Shown here: positions 16,453 through 26,761 of the stretch, one piece after another
Layout: every line of letters starts with the position of its first letter
Numbering within the stretch: the stretch's first letter is position 1
NCBI RefSeq assembly: GCF_000379805.1
Contig: NZ_KB903531.1
Coordinates: forward strand, 88,488 to 137,555
DNA: 49,068 bases
Source of the DNA: Lewinella cohaerens DSM 23179
GTDB lineage: Bacteria > Bacteroidota > Bacteroidia > Chitinophagales > Saprospiraceae
Direction: 5' to 3'
Notes under the pieces: model-generated
Databases searched by the model: none
What the model saw: only the letters and a program-made list of their open reading frames with translations
Told to the model about the DNA's origin: nothing
Program-made: the position numbers and the translations under genes

Positions 16453-17910
16453 TACCCTACTCCGACTTTGCTCCAACTCTTCCAACTTGCGTTCCAACCA
16501 AGCGCGGTTGAAAATGGAATCAGTTTGTTTCATATCCTCTTTAATTTTGGCCAGGCGCTGAACGGCCTGATCAATATCCATATAAGAATACTGTGCGCGT
16601 AACTTAGCCAAGCGGCGGGTGAGTCGAAAAAGATGGTAGTACCCGCTACGCCGAGAGTCGGCCAGCAAGCGATTGCGCTGAAGGTACTGCCGGAAAGATT
16701 CCACCAATGCGTGCAGGGCCTCAAATTCATCCAGCTCGTAATAGGTGCGTAACAACAGGGCCTTAGCACCAAGGTTATATCGCAGATCACTGTATTCAAC
16801 CTGCGTGAGTAACTCCAATACCTTACCGAACTCTCCTACTGCGTGGCAATAGGCGGCTTTATTAAACCGATAGGCGTTTTCCGCCGAGGCAGGAGCCAAA
16901 GCTTCCTTTTGCGTCTCAATAAAATGGTCTACCCATTCCAGTTCGCCTAGTCGAAGGGCAGCGGTGACTATATTCTTGTAATGCCATTCAATTAAGTAAC
17001 CACCTTCGTGGAGAAGCTCTCTTGCCAACTGGGCATTGTACAGGCCGAACAACTCGCGAAGAAAGGGCAGTTCGTTGCGATTAATTCGCGCAATGCAAAA
17101 GTTTTGCAAATAATTATAAATAGCGGTAAGCTCGTGCGTTTGAAACCTACTTTCATTTTGTTGAAAAATCATCAGGGCCGCCTGGTAAGCACTCAAGGAG
17201 GGCTGATCTATCATTTGATACAGTTGATAGTACACTTGTACCGCAGGGGCTTTACTGTATGCTTCGGGATTGAGGCGGAGTTCTTCCAATACCCCTTCCA
17301 AAAGACGGGCCGAATAATCATCTTGCAAAATCTGCCGGCGCATTTGTAACTGTACCGCGTCCCGCAATTTTTCTAAAACATAGTATTGATCTAGCGCATG
17401 CTCTTTCTCTACCAGACTCTGGTCCTGAGCACGCGGCTCCCATACCGTATAAAACTCGTTCGCTTCTTCGGCCAGAGCCATCACCTGACGGTAATAATCG
17501 GTATCTCTATGGCTGGTATTATTCAATGCCTTTTTGCTCTTTTTAAGCTGTCGCTCGTAAATGGCCCACTGCCGGCGTTCGCGCAAAGCGATCAGTAACC
17601 ATTGCTCCCTTTGCTGGTTCTTAGCGAGTTGCTCCTCAATCAAGAAATTTTCACAAAGCCGCCATGCGTATGTAAACAGAAGCGCTACCTTCGATTGATC
17701 GAAATCATCCTTGGGAAAAAGCTTCTTCCAGATCATTTTCCGATCACAAAGACGTTGAGGAAACTCCGGAAAACATTTATCCAAATAGCTCACCAATGCT
17801 TGCGTTGCTTCGTGCTTATGATGGTAAGGAGACAGCGAAAACTCCGTAAAGCGGGTCATCTCTTTACGTGAAAAGGTTTTTAAAACGTTTAGCAAATGAT
17901 GATTGTGCAT
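16447..17910 (-). CDS. Large helical protein, unknown function
   Basis: 487 residues, almost entirely helical, with no signal peptide and no membrane segment. The N-terminus MHNHHLLNVLKTFSRKEMTRFTEFSLSPYHHKHE resembles the opening of a family of Bacteroidota proteins of about 480-520 residues (a leucine-rich helix, then F-x-x-F-x-x-SPY/F-N/H-x-H/N) whose role is not established. The rest is built of charged helix pairs (REQWLLIALRERRQWAIYERQLKKSKKAL; YYELDEFEALHALVESFRQYLQRNRLL), suggesting a TPR-like alpha-solenoid. A protein-interaction role is inference. The stop codon lies inside a repeat, so the natural C-terminus may have been altered. Confidence 0.6.
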   Translation of the reverse strand: MHNHHLLNVLKTFSRKEMTRFTEFSLSPYHHKHEATQALVSYLDKCFPEFPQRLCDRKMIWKKLFPKDDFDQSKVALLFTYAWRLCENFLIEEQLAKNQQREQWLLIALRERRQWAIYERQLKKSKKALNNTSHRDTDYYRQVMALAEEANEFYTVWEPRAQDQSLVEKEHALDQYYVLEKLRDAVQLQMRRQILQDDYSARLLEGVLEELRLNPEAYSKAPAVQVYYQLYQMIDQPSLSAYQAALMIFQQNESRFQTHELTAIYNYLQNFCIARINRNELPFLRELFGLYNAQLARELLHEGGYLIEWHYKNIVTAALRLGELEWVDHFIETQKEALAPASAENAYRFNKAAYCHAVGEFGKVLELLTQVEYSDLRYNLGAKALLLRTYYELDEFEALHALVESFRQYLQRNRLLADSRRSGYYHLFRLTRRLAKLRAQYSYMDIDQAVQRLAKIKEDMKQTDSIFNRAWLERKLEELEQSRSRVG

Positions 17911-18066
17911 ATTTTTCTCAATAAAAAAAGATCATTAACCATTAAAAATCAATAGATTACAATAAATAAATTGACGTTTTTTATCAAAAACAGGAATACA
18001 AAATACTAAAAATTACCTTATACAAACAGCACATTTGTATTGTCACCAGTTTAAAATGATGCCAAC

Positions 18067-21000
18067 ATGAACAATATCCCACGCTACTTCTTCTTATTCT
18101 GCTGTTTGCTGATCACCCTTCAAGTGATTGCACAGCCTACAAATTGCCTGGATTTTACTGAACCAGAAATCGGCACAACCTTCAGTCAGGAGAATGGCAA
18201 CACCCCTGACGAAGTCGTCTATCAATATGATGGTGTGAACCTGAGTATGGGTTTTTTCACGGATCAGAATGGCAATATCAATTTTGATCGAATCGAGGTG
18301 GTTGATCCTTTTATTGAAGACTTCACGGCACCTTCTCTGTATATCAATTATTCCACTGCTACTTTTGAGTATGCCAATTTGGTAAATACCTTATGCTTCA
18401 CGGGTTTCCTTAGCGGCCATGAAATCAATTTTGGCATCAACGGTGAAGTAGGTGTCTTTGAAAGCCTTCTAGATCCTAACATCCAGGAAGAATGGCCTGA
18501 TTATGAGATCATTATCACTTCTTTAGGAAACACTGCAGGAAGTTTAGTATCAGTATGCATTTTTGGCCCAATCGAAACATTCACCATTGGCGGCATTGAG
18601 TTTTTATTGGATGATGTTTGTACCGATGAATTTATCAACTGCGCCTTCAATGAACCCAACTTACAGGCTTTTTGCCAAAACAGTGGGGCTATCGGCCTTA
18701 GTCTGGACTTTGGTGCTATTATAGGTGCCAATGATTTTGTTGACGTCTATATTGAGGATGAGCTCTACGACTTCTACCCTACCGAAGCCTTTCCGCTTGT
18801 GCTGGAAAATGCCATTCCTTCCGGGCAACAAAACACCGTGAATGTTACAGTATGTATAAACGATATCCCTGAATGCTGCTACACCGAGGATATAGCACTC
18901 CCTACGTGTATCGACGAAAGCTGTATCACCTTTTCAGAGATAATACCGGGAACAACCTATGATCCTGACACAGATGTAGAACCTGGTGATGTTATCATGG
19001 AATTTCCTGGTGTAAATGTGAGCATGGGCATCTATAACAACGCAAATGGCGGTAGTGAGTTTGATGAAATTCGAGTTATCGAACCCTGGATTTCCAATCT
19101 TGATGCACCTTCCATGTACATCAACTTTGCCACTGCGACCTTCTCCTACTCCACACCGGTAACCTCTGTATGCTTTAATTCAACCGTAAACAACTTACCT
19201 ATAAATTTTGGGATCAATGGCACCGTTAATGTTTATGACAACTGGTTAAATCCAGATTTACTAACAGCGTTTCCTAACCACGTTATTACTGTTACACCTT
19301 ATGGCCCCAATGCTAATGGGCTGGTGAGTGTGTGTATTTCCGGTATTATTGAAGACTTTACCATCGGTGGAATTGAACTACTGGTGGATGACGTCTGTAG
19401 CTACGACCCTGTCTGTGACATCAGCAACTTACAAGTGCTACAATACAACTGCCAGGAAGATATTCAACCTTACCGTTTTCTCCTTACGTTTGATCACAAC
19501 CGAGCGCCACTAGACTCTTTCAACCTGCGTATTGGTGGCGAATTTTATGGCCGTTATGCTTATGCCGACCTCCCCCTTAGCGAACTAGAAATTGAGGTCG
19601 CTCCAGGCACAGCGCTACAATTCCTAGTCCGTGATGTAAATACAGAAAATTGTGCCGAAGACCTTACCGTCTTAACACAAAGCTGTGAGTCCGTCTGTGA
19701 TAATTTTGCGGCAACGATTCTTGGCATAGAATGTGCTGGCCCAGAGGGTTATCAAATTTCGCTGGTTATCACTAGTCCTATGGTTGGCCAATATGTAACC
19801 ATGGAAGGGCTGAGTAATGGTATCATTTACGGAGGTGCTCAAACACACCCTTCTATGGTACAAATTGACCTCTTCGGAACACCTGACCCTGAAGGTTACA
19901 TCCTCGCAGATAGTCTTAGCGGATGTTCTACCATCATAGGGCCACTGGATTTCAACCCGGAAGACTGCTACCAGTGTGAACTATATGATGTCGTTATTGA
20001 GCCTACAGATTGTAATCCCAACAACGTTTATGGTGTAACCATTGATCTGATGAGCACCAATGATTCTGAGCCTTTACTCATAATTCTAGATGATGATCAA
20101 ACCTTTGGGCCTTTCTTTCCATCAGAGTTCCCAGTGACCGTAGGTACACTAATTGGCAATCCGAATGAGGTTGTTACTGTTGAAATCATCAGCATTAATG
20201 GCCAATGCTCCTACTTTACTGAATTCATCCAAAACTGCCAAGACTGTCAAAACTTCCAGGCAGAGCTCGTCAATATCGAGTGTTTTTCCGATGATTCTTT
20301 ATTAGTACAACTATATGTTTACGGTATAGAAGAAGGTGAGCCTTTAAGGATTACGAGCAGCGCTCATCCTGATTTCGTCTACGAAGGCTTATTCGTATCC
20401 AATCCTATAGCATTGCTTCTGCCACTCGCTAATGTCAATTCTTTCTCCCTTTTTGTGCAAGCACAGGGTATTGATTGTGAGACACAAAGTAATCATCTTG
20501 AAGTACCTGTAGGCTGCGGAGGTCAATGTTCCGACTTTATTGCCGAGCCTCTGGGACTTGACTGTGACCCCAATAACTTCCTTCATGTTTCCTTTGAACT
20601 CTATGGTATTGAACCAGGGGAACCACTACGTATTACAACAGGCCCTCCCTCCAACACCTTCATTACAGAGTTGACATTCTCAGGCAACCCTATTCAGGTT
20701 TCAATACCTCCTATAGTAGGGCAAGATGTGCTCACAATTGTGGTGCAAGCCCAAGGAATTGACTGTGAAACCACCTTGTCCTTTACCATTCCAGAGGATT
20801 GTATGGACGGTTGTAACAATTTCGCAGCTGACATTCAATTTATTGAATGTTACGAAGACCTTCCTTATGCCAGCTTGTCCATTCTATTAACAGGAGTAGA
20901 CGCAAATGGCCAAGAAGTGCTCATACAAAACACGAGTACCGGCACTTTCTACGCTATTCAACTGACGACGAATCCTTTTGTGATCCCTTGGCCAACAGCT

Positions 21001-24000
21001 GATCAAGGAATACTACAGATCACAGAACTTGGTAACGGCTGTAGTACAGAAGTTGCCTTTAATGCACCATCGGATTGTAGTGATAACTGTGACGGGCTGT
21101 TTGAGGTGATTGAGGTATTCTGTACCGAAGGAAACCCTGCGTTTGTTTTCACTGCTCAAGGTCCAACAGGTCTACCCTTCTTTGTACGTGCAGGAGGCCA
21201 AGAATACCCCTTTGTATACGGACAAGACAGCTACGAATTAATCATCGACGGAGATGTTGGTGTATTCAGCTACGAACTCCGCTTCCGCGACCAACAAGCG
21301 GGATGTGTACAAGAAGTATTGGTAGATAATCCTTGCTTCTGCTTTATAGAAATCATCTCTGCTACACCAACAGAGTGTGATGATAATGGGCTATTCTTTA
21401 TCGATCTAGAATTCGAAGCATTAGTGAGTTGGGACAATGGCCTCTTCGTCTTAGAAGCAGGTGGCTATACTCAAACTTTTGAGCAAGGTTTTATAAGCAC
21501 CACCATCGGTCCATTCGAAAGTGGCGTAATTGAAGTTATTCTTACCGAAGTTACAAGTTTAAGTTGCGCTGAGTTTATTGCTGTCGAGCAGTTTTGCGAA
21601 CCAATAGAATGTGAAACCTCTAACCTCGTCATTGAAGGAACCAATTGTAATGCCAACGGCGACTATTTCCTAGACGTTGATTTCGACGCCAATATTGATG
21701 GGCCATTCGTGGTACTTAACGAAGCTACCGGAGAAAGCCAGACCGTTACATTGGATCAACTTCCCGTGCAGTTTGGACCATACAATATCAATGAAATTCA
21801 AACGTCGCTGATTATTGTTTACTACGAAGCTACGAATAGCTGTACCATTGAAGAACTCTACGTTCACGAATGTGAATTCGAATGTCCGCTACAAGAGATC
21901 ATTGTTACAACCACAGACTGTGACCCTAATGGCCTTTATCAGGTTATCGTAGGTCTTGAAGCATCCGATAACGGACCATTTACCGTAATCAATACGGAAA
22001 CAGGAGATTCATTTACCGATGTTTCCATCAATGATTTCCCGCTAACATTTGGGCCTTACAGTGCCGATGAGTACCCTGCCTCCTTAATCCAGGTTATTTA
22101 TTCGAATGCTCCTTTTCCATGTATTCTTGGAGCGGATTACGCCATTGATTGTGGCACCGGCGGCGAATGTGACTTCAACGATGTCTTCGCAGAAGCTTAC
22201 GACTGTGACGGCGACCAATTCATGGTAGACGTGGCCTTTAACAACCCCAACGGTGGGCCATTAGGCTTCTACATCTTTGGTGACGGGATGATCTTTGGTC
22301 CATTTGCTTATGGCGAACCGTTCTATACTTTCGGCCCTCTTGATGGCAGTGAAGAAGAACATGACATACTTCTTCTTGACATTGCCAGTCCTGCTTGTTT
22401 TGGCAACTACAACCTCAACTACAGCTGTAGCGACGATTGCAACATTCAGCAGGTAATTGCGACGCCTACTGAGTGTGACGGAGAACTATTCAACGTTGAA
22501 TTAAATGTAATTGGCAACAACTTGGGAGAAACCTTTGCAGTAGTCGGAAACGGCAATAACTACGGGGTCTTCAATTATGCTGACTTACCTATTCTGCTCG
22601 GTCCTTTTGAAGGAGATGCAACGACCAGCTACGAATTTGGTGTGATCGATTTACAAAACCCTGGTTGCACCAATTTCACAGAAATTGAACCTATTAACTG
22701 TCTTCCTTGTGATATCCGTGATTTAGTTTACGAAGTTGACTGTGGTAATGACACTTACTCATTGACGCTTAACTTCATCTACGAGAATCCGGAAAGTGAT
22801 GGCTTCCGACTACAGATAGGTGGCGAAACTGTTGAATCTTTCGCTTACGCTGAATTACCCATCACGATCACTCTCCCCTACGCTATTAATGGAGAAATCA
22901 TTCGGGTAGAAGATTTCACAAATGAACTTTGTGGAGAAACCATCGACTTCGAGGTACCTTGTTGTTCATTGGGCAACATCATCAACGAACTTGAAGTAGC
23001 TGACTGCCAGGATAATGGTGAATACTATTTCACGGTAGGCAACTTCAACGGTGGCAACCTTAGTGATTCACTCGTGATCAATTATGCACCAGCAGGTAGC
23101 AGTATTATTGCTACAGAAGTTGTTGCATACAGTAGCCTTCCTGTTTCGATTGGGCCTTTAGCCGGCGACGGTGCAACCTCTTATATCGTGGTGCTCAATG
23201 ACCAGGAAAATGAGTGTGCAGCGACAACGACCATTGAACCTGTCTTCTGTGATAACGATGCCTGTGTAGAGTTTGAAGGAGTAGAGGGTGTCTTTGCCCC
23301 TGCCTTTGGCTACGACTCCGGTGACGTAATTACGGTAGAAAACGATGTAATTCTGACCTACGAACGCAACCCGAGTACCAACTGTGCCTGTAACCTGTTT
23401 GTAACAGACGGTATTCCTGGAATTAGCTTTGGGAATGGCCATATCGTAGCTACTCAGAATTCTGGCTTCGGGCTCAATTTTAGCCAAGTGAATACCACTT
23501 TCAATACTGTAAACATCGACTACTATTATAATGGTGGTGAGTTTGGTATCAGCGTGAATGGGCAAACAGCTGCTATTGTAGGCAACATCAACGATATTCC
23601 TTTGAATATTGCCCCTGGTGTGGAATTACAAGTAACTCCTGACGCTAACAACCCTGGAACAGGTATGTTGACCTTCAGTGGAGACAACATTGAGACGATC
23701 CTGCTCTTTACGGATGACAGTGCAGGATTCGACAATGTTTGTATGAGCCTTGATGACAACGTGTGGCCAGGTGATACCAATTCCGACAACATCGCCTCAC
23801 ATGTGGACTTGTTGAGTATTGGTCTGACCTTTGGAAATACCGGACCTTCACGTAACGCTATGACCAGCGAATGGGCGGGACTGATCAGTCAGAACTGGGG
23901 TGAAAACTTCGCTGACGGAACCAACCACAAGCATGCTGATGCAAATGGTGACGGTGTCGTAGACATGGATGACATTGAAGTATTGGAGCAGAATTACGGT

Positions 24001-24759
24001 TTAGAACATGGCCCGACGACTATCTTCGAGCCACTCCCCTACACCGATCTTGATCCTCCGATTTTTGCAGACCTTAGTGAGAATGATCAACTTCCAGCTA
24101 ACACTGTAGTAGAAATACCTGTAGTAGCAGGAAGCCCTGATCAAGATATCCAAAATATCTACGGACTAGCGTTCACCTTGGAGCTTGACCCCGAAATTTT
24201 CAGCATGGGCACCTTGGAGGTTATTTACCCAACCTCTTGGTTTGGAGAACCAGGCATCAATACAGCGACTATTCATCAGGTTTACCCTGATGGCCGTGTC
24301 GAAGTAGCGATCAGCCGCACCGACCATAACAATGTCTCAGGTTTCGGCCCGATCATGTACCTACGAATTATCATTGATGATATTGCTGGTGTAGAAGTCC
24401 CTACGGAAGTAGTAGTGAAAAACCTACGGGGTCTCAATCACGAGGAAGAGCCCCTGGTATTGCGCCCTGGCACCAGCACTGCTATAGTAACAAAAACCGA
24501 CGATGGTTTTGATCGAAATGCACTGATTGACTCATTTGGCATCTTCCCGAATCCAGCAACAGATTGGGTGCACTTCCAAAACCAGTACCACATGGCTCCT
24601 AACAGAATTGACATTTTCAATGCTGCGGGTCAGCACATACAAAGTCTGAAAGAGCCAGGTATGCACTTAGATGTAAGCCTCCTGCCAGCAGGCGTGTATA
24701 TGCTTCAGGTACACCTGGAAGGCCATATTTTCACGGAAAAACTGGTAAAACTTGATTAA
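18067..24759 (+). CDS. Giant secreted Cys-rich repeat protein with dockerin-like module and T9SS sorting domain
   Basis: 2230 residues. A signal peptide (to about residue 22) is followed by two copies of a ~190-residue beta domain (about 27-230 and 262-445), both with SMG-F/IY, APS-YINxxTATF, INFGINGxVxV and a closing TIGGIE-LxxDDVC. Then come about fourteen Cys-bounded units of ~91 residues starting at C450, 544, 637, 727, 821, 916, 1008, 1092, 1182, 1273, 1368, 1458, 1548 and 1633; each opens C-(x)n-E/D-C-D/N-x-N/D-G and ends with a Cys near the next unit. A related beta domain starts at C1733. A dockerin-like pair of calcium loops follows (GDTNSDN from 1902; ADANGDGVVDMDD from 1957), then a cohesin-like or Ig-like stretch, and the T9SS type A sorting domain from about 2157 (FGIFPNPATDW). 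It is probably exported through T9SS to the cell surface; function unknown. Confidence 0.9.
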   Translation: MNNIPRYFFLFCCLLITLQVIAQPTNCLDFTEPEIGTTFSQENGNTPDEVVYQYDGVNLSMGFFTDQNGNINFDRIEVVDPFIEDFTAPSLYINYSTATFEYANLVNTLCFTGFLSGHEINFGINGEVGVFESLLDPNIQEEWPDYEIIITSLGNTAGSLVSVCIFGPIETFTIGGIEFLLDDVCTDEFINCAFNEPNLQAFCQNSGAIGLSLDFGAIIGANDFVDVYIEDELYDFYPTEAFPLVLENAIPSGQQNTVNVTVCINDIPECCYTEDIALPTCIDESCITFSEIIPGTTYDPDTDVEPGDVIMEFPGVNVSMGIYNNANGGSEFDEIRVIEPWISNLDAPSMYINFATATFSYSTPVTSVCFNSTVNNLPINFGINGTVNVYDNWLNPDLLTAFPNHVITVTPYGPNANGLVSVCISGIIEDFTIGGIELLVDDVCSYDPVCDISNLQVLQYNCQEDIQPYRFLLTFDHNRAPLDSFNLRIGGEFYGRYAYADLPLSELEIEVAPGTALQFLVRDVNTENCAEDLTVLTQSCESVCDNFAATILGIECAGPEGYQISLVITSPMVGQYVTMEGLSNGIIYGGAQTHPSMVQIDLFGTPDPEGYILADSLSGCSTIIGPLDFNPEDCYQCELYDVVIEPTDCNPNNVYGVTIDLMSTNDSEPLLIILDDDQTFGPFFPSEFPVTVGTLIGNPNEVVTVEIISINGQCSYFTEFIQNCQDCQNFQAELVNIECFSDDSLLVQLYVYGIEEGEPLRITSSAHPDFVYEGLFVSNPIALLLPLANVNSFSLFVQAQGIDCETQSNHLEVPVGCGGQCSDFIAEPLGLDCDPNNFLHVSFELYGIEPGEPLRITTGPPSNTFITELTFSGNPIQVSIPPIVGQDVLTIVVQAQGIDCETTLSFTIPEDCMDGCNNFAADIQFIECYEDLPYASLSILLTGVDANGQEVLIQNTSTGTFYAIQLTTNPFVIPWPTADQGILQITELGNGCSTEVAFNAPSDCSDNCDGLFEVIEVFCTEGNPAFVFTAQGPTGLPFFVRAGGQEYPFVYGQDSYELIIDGDVGVFSYELRFRDQQAGCVQEVLVDNPCFCFIEIISATPTECDDNGLFFIDLEFEALVSWDNGLFVLEAGGYTQTFEQGFISTTIGPFESGVIEVILTEVTSLSCAEFIAVEQFCEPIECETSNLVIEGTNCNANGDYFLDVDFDANIDGPFVVLNEATGESQTVTLDQLPVQFGPYNINEIQTSLIIVYYEATNSCTIEELYVHECEFECPLQEIIVTTTDCDPNGLYQVIVGLEASDNGPFTVINTETGDSFTDVSINDFPLTFGPYSADEYPASLIQVIYSNAPFPCILGADYAIDCGTGGECDFNDVFAEAYDCDGDQFMVDVAFNNPNGGPLGFYIFGDGMIFGPFAYGEPFYTFGPLDGSEEEHDILLLDIASPACFGNYNLNYSCSDDCNIQQVIATPTECDGELFNVELNVIGNNLGETFAVVGNGNNYGVFNYADLPILLGPFEGDATTSYEFGVIDLQNPGCTNFTEIEPINCLPCDIRDLVYEVDCGNDTYSLTLNFIYENPESDGFRLQIGGETVESFAYAELPITITLPYAINGEIIRVEDFTNELCGETIDFEVPCCSLGNIINELEVADCQDNGEYYFTVGNFNGGNLSDSLVINYAPAGSSIIATEVVAYSSLPVSIGPLAGDGATSYIVVLNDQENECAATTTIEPVFCDNDACVEFEGVEGVFAPAFGYDSGDVITVENDVILTYERNPSTNCACNLFVTDGIPGISFGNGHIVATQNSGFGLNFSQVNTTFNTVNIDYYYNGGEFGISVNGQTAAIVGNINDIPLNIAPGVELQVTPDANNPGTGMLTFSGDNIETILLFTDDSAGFDNVCMSLDDNVWPGDTNSDNIASHVDLLSIGLTFGNTGPSRNAMTSEWAGLISQNWGENFADGTNHKHADANGDGVVDMDDIEVLEQNYGLEHGPTTIFEPLPYTDLDPPIFADLSENDQLPANTVVEIPVVAGSPDQDIQNIYGLAFTLELDPEIFSMGTLEVIYPTSWFGEPGINTATIHQVYPDGRVEVAISRTDHNNVSGFGPIMYLRIIIDDIAGVEVPTEVVVKNLRGLNHEEEPLVLRPGTSTAIVTKTDDGFDRNALIDSFGIFPNPATDWVHFQNQYHMAPNRIDIFNAAGQHIQSLKEPGMHLDVSLLPAGVYMLQVHLEGHIFTEKLVKLD

Positions 24760-24806
24760 TTCGATGCGAATGCATCGTTGAAGAATATTCCAAAACGTAG
24801 ATTTAC

Positions 24807-24840
24807 GAGGCAGTCCTATCTGAAAGGGCTGCCTCTTTTT
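24807..24840 (+). terminator. Intrinsic terminator after the giant repeat protein
   Basis: GAGGCAGTCC and GGGCTGCCTC pair around a TATCTGAAA loop (one G-T wobble), followed directly by T5. It lies 48 nt after the stop codon. Confidence 0.88.
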
Positions 24841-24851
24841 CATTTAAACAC

Positions 24852-24859
24852 TATCTTTG
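24852..24859 (+). promoter_or_regulatory. Candidate -7 box for the coiled-coil gene
   Basis: TATCTTTG matches the Bacteroidota TAnnTTTG element and sits 26 nt before ATG 24885, a suitable distance. The -33 position has only a T-rich tract from the preceding terminator, not a clean TTTG. Confidence 0.4.
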
Positions 24860-24884
24860 CCACACAAACCAAAATCCCTTAAAA

Positions 24885-25337
24885 ATGATAAAGAGTCTTT
24901 TAAAACTCGGCCTCCTGCTATTAGTTTGTGTACTCGGATACAATTACTTCTTTGGTACAGAAGCAGAAAAAGAACAGTCGGAAAGGATATTCGGTAAAGT
25001 AAAGGACGTAGGCAAAGACGCCTGGGCACTGCTAAAAACTGAAAAGGAAAAATACCAAGAGGGCAAATACGATGGTGCCGTTGATAAAGTTGGCAATACC
25101 GTAGAAAGCCTGGGGGATTTATTAGGAAGCCTTAGCCGCACAGCTAAAGACCTCAACGATTCTGGTGCCCTTGATCGACTCGGAGAGCTACAAGCCAAAC
25201 AAAAAGAGTTGGAAAATCAACTGGCTGGAGAAACGCCCGAAAGCTATGATGCCCAGGAGCAAGAAAGGGTAAGCGGAGAAGTACAGGATTTGCTTCGACA
25301 AACAGAAGAGTTGATGAAGGATATGGAGAAGGAGTAG
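24885..25337 (+). CDS. Small membrane-anchored coiled-coil protein
   Basis: 150 residues. An N-terminal hydrophobic segment (LLKLGLLLLVCVLGYNYFF, about 4-22) is followed by a highly charged helical region: EKEQSERIFGKVKDVGKDAWALLKTEKEKYQEG, VDKVGNTVESLGDLLGSL and a Glu/Lys/Gln-rich C-terminus. The absence of aromatic core residues suggests an extended coiled coil anchored in the inner membrane, or less likely a lipoprotein (Cys15 lies inside the hydrophobic stretch without a good lipobox). No family recognised. It has its own candidate -7 box after a terminator, so it is probably a single-gene unit. Confidence 0.7.
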   Translation: MIKSLLKLGLLLLVCVLGYNYFFGTEAEKEQSERIFGKVKDVGKDAWALLKTEKEKYQEGKYDGAVDKVGNTVESLGDLLGSLSRTAKDLNDSGALDRLGELQAKQKELENQLAGETPESYDAQEQERVSGEVQDLLRQTEELMKDMEKE

Positions 25338-25569
25338 CGGATAGCTGTTTTCGGAATTTCACTATGTGACCACACGGGCTTGCTTTTCAAAACAACAAGT
25401 AGTAGTTTGATTTATAACGCATTACAAAAAAATGCGTCACCAAGTAATTTTTTATCTTCGCAAGGGCTTTGCCTTATGATACTGTGCGATGAGTATTGTT
25501 TTGACCGGTACTATTGTTAGTGAATCATTTGGTTTAGCTAACTAACAAACCTATCAAAATTTTGAAAAA
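25338..25569. other. Intergenic region upstream of the MetA-like barrel
   Basis: 232 nt, AT-rich, with no credible open frame. TATCTTCG near 25452 is a one-mismatch match to the -7 consensus, but no -33 partner is seen. A GTTTAGCTAACTAACAAAC stretch just before the start is a possible imperfect operator; nothing stronger. Confidence 0.35.
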
Positions 25570-26706
25570 ATGAAAAAAAGTCTACTACTAGCAATAGTAA
25601 GTTTTACCCTTGCTTATTGTACTACCGTTTATAGCCAAGGCTGTGTGGCGATAAGAGGAAATTCTTCCTGCGGAAGCAGTCTTGGAAGTACCTTAAACCT
25701 CAGCAAAGGTGAATTTAATGTACTTTCTGGATTTAGGTACTTTAAATCGTTTCGCCACTTTAGAGGAGATGTTCAAGAAGCAGACAGACTAGAGCACCAC
25801 ACGGAAGTGATCAATAAATCTACTTTCTTAGATTTCTCGCTGAACTATGGGATTTCAAATAGGCTTTACGCCAATATTATTTTGCCTTTTGCCTTTCATA
25901 ACCGTTCTTCAATGTATGAACATGGAGGCAACCCGCCGAATGGTTTAGGTGAGCGAAATGAAACCTCCTCACAAGGGCTTTCCGACATCAGACTGGGGAT
26001 TGGATATTGGTTGTTCGACCCCAACACGCATGATTTCAATTACTCCATTGGTATTGGCGTAAAGTTGCCCACAGGAAAATATGATTATACAGATACCTTT
26101 TACAACCAGGGGGAGAATAAAGATGAAGACTTGGAGAAAGTGGTTGATCAATCTATCCAGCCTGGCGACGGCGGATTAGGATTAGCCTTAGACGTTCAAG
26201 GATACCATCCAATATCCAGTCATTTCGGGATAGGCACCAACCTGTATTACTTGTTCAATTTCCAGGAAACCAACGGCGTACTTACCAGAAACGGGAACAG
26301 TGAATTTTCATGTCCCGACCAGTTTGCCTTACGTATCGGAGCCTTTTACAATTCCCTGAAAAATGTGAATTTCTATTTAGGAGGAAGAGTAGAAGGCGTA
26401 CCTGCAACCGATATTTTTGGAGGCAGCGCTGGGTATCGTAGACCAGGTTATGCCGTTTCTGTAGAACCAGGCATCGGATACAATAAAAACAACTATTCTA
26501 TTTTTGCAAGCGTTCCCCTTGCCCTCTACCGGAACAGAATCCAAAGTTTTGAGGACAAAGAACGAACCCAACAAACGGGCGTATACCGCCACGGAGACGC
26601 CGCATTCGCTGATTACTTAATCAACGTTGGCTTTTCTTACCGATTTGGAGGCCATGGCCACATGGACATGGATATTCCAAAATTTGAAGATGTAAAGACC
26701 AGATAG
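25570..26706 (+). CDS. Outer-membrane beta-barrel, MetA-pathway / transporter-like family
   Basis: 378 residues. A signal peptide (MKKSLLLAIVSFTLAYCTTVYSQ) precedes the mature GCVAIRGNSSCGSS. The body has paired amphipathic strands typical of the family annotated as 'MetA-pathway of phenol degradation' outer-membrane proteins: FNVLSGFRYFKSFRHFRG, SNRLYANIILPFAFHNR, LSDIRLGIGYWLFDPNTHDFNYSIGIGVKLPTGKYDY, and NKNNYSIFASVPLALYRNR near the end. The C-terminus, HGHMDMDIPKFEDVKTR, is His/Asp rich and could bind metal ions, which is speculation. These barrels are thought to be small-molecule channels; substrate unknown. A strong inverted repeat follows the gene. Confidence 0.7.
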   Translation: MKKSLLLAIVSFTLAYCTTVYSQGCVAIRGNSSCGSSLGSTLNLSKGEFNVLSGFRYFKSFRHFRGDVQEADRLEHHTEVINKSTFLDFSLNYGISNRLYANIILPFAFHNRSSMYEHGGNPPNGLGERNETSSQGLSDIRLGIGYWLFDPNTHDFNYSIGIGVKLPTGKYDYTDTFYNQGENKDEDLEKVVDQSIQPGDGGLGLALDVQGYHPISSHFGIGTNLYYLFNFQETNGVLTRNGNSEFSCPDQFALRIGAFYNSLKNVNFYLGGRVEGVPATDIFGGSAGYRRPGYAVSVEPGIGYNKNNYSIFASVPLALYRNRIQSFEDKERTQQTGVYRHGDAAFADYLINVGFSYRFGGHGHMDMDIPKFEDVKTR

Positions 26707-26721
26707 AATACAAAAACATAA

Positions 26722-26761
26722 GTCAGCACGGGTTTTGATTGTCATCAAAATCCGTGCTGAC
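26722..26761 (+). terminator. Long hairpin after the MetA-like barrel gene
   Basis: GTCAGCACGGGTTTTGAT pairs with ATCAAAATCCGTGCTGAC around TGTC: 18 bp with one G-T wobble. No T-run follows (CCAACCGC), so if it terminates transcription it may need help. It is the first part of the dispersed repeat copy B. Confidence 0.6.
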
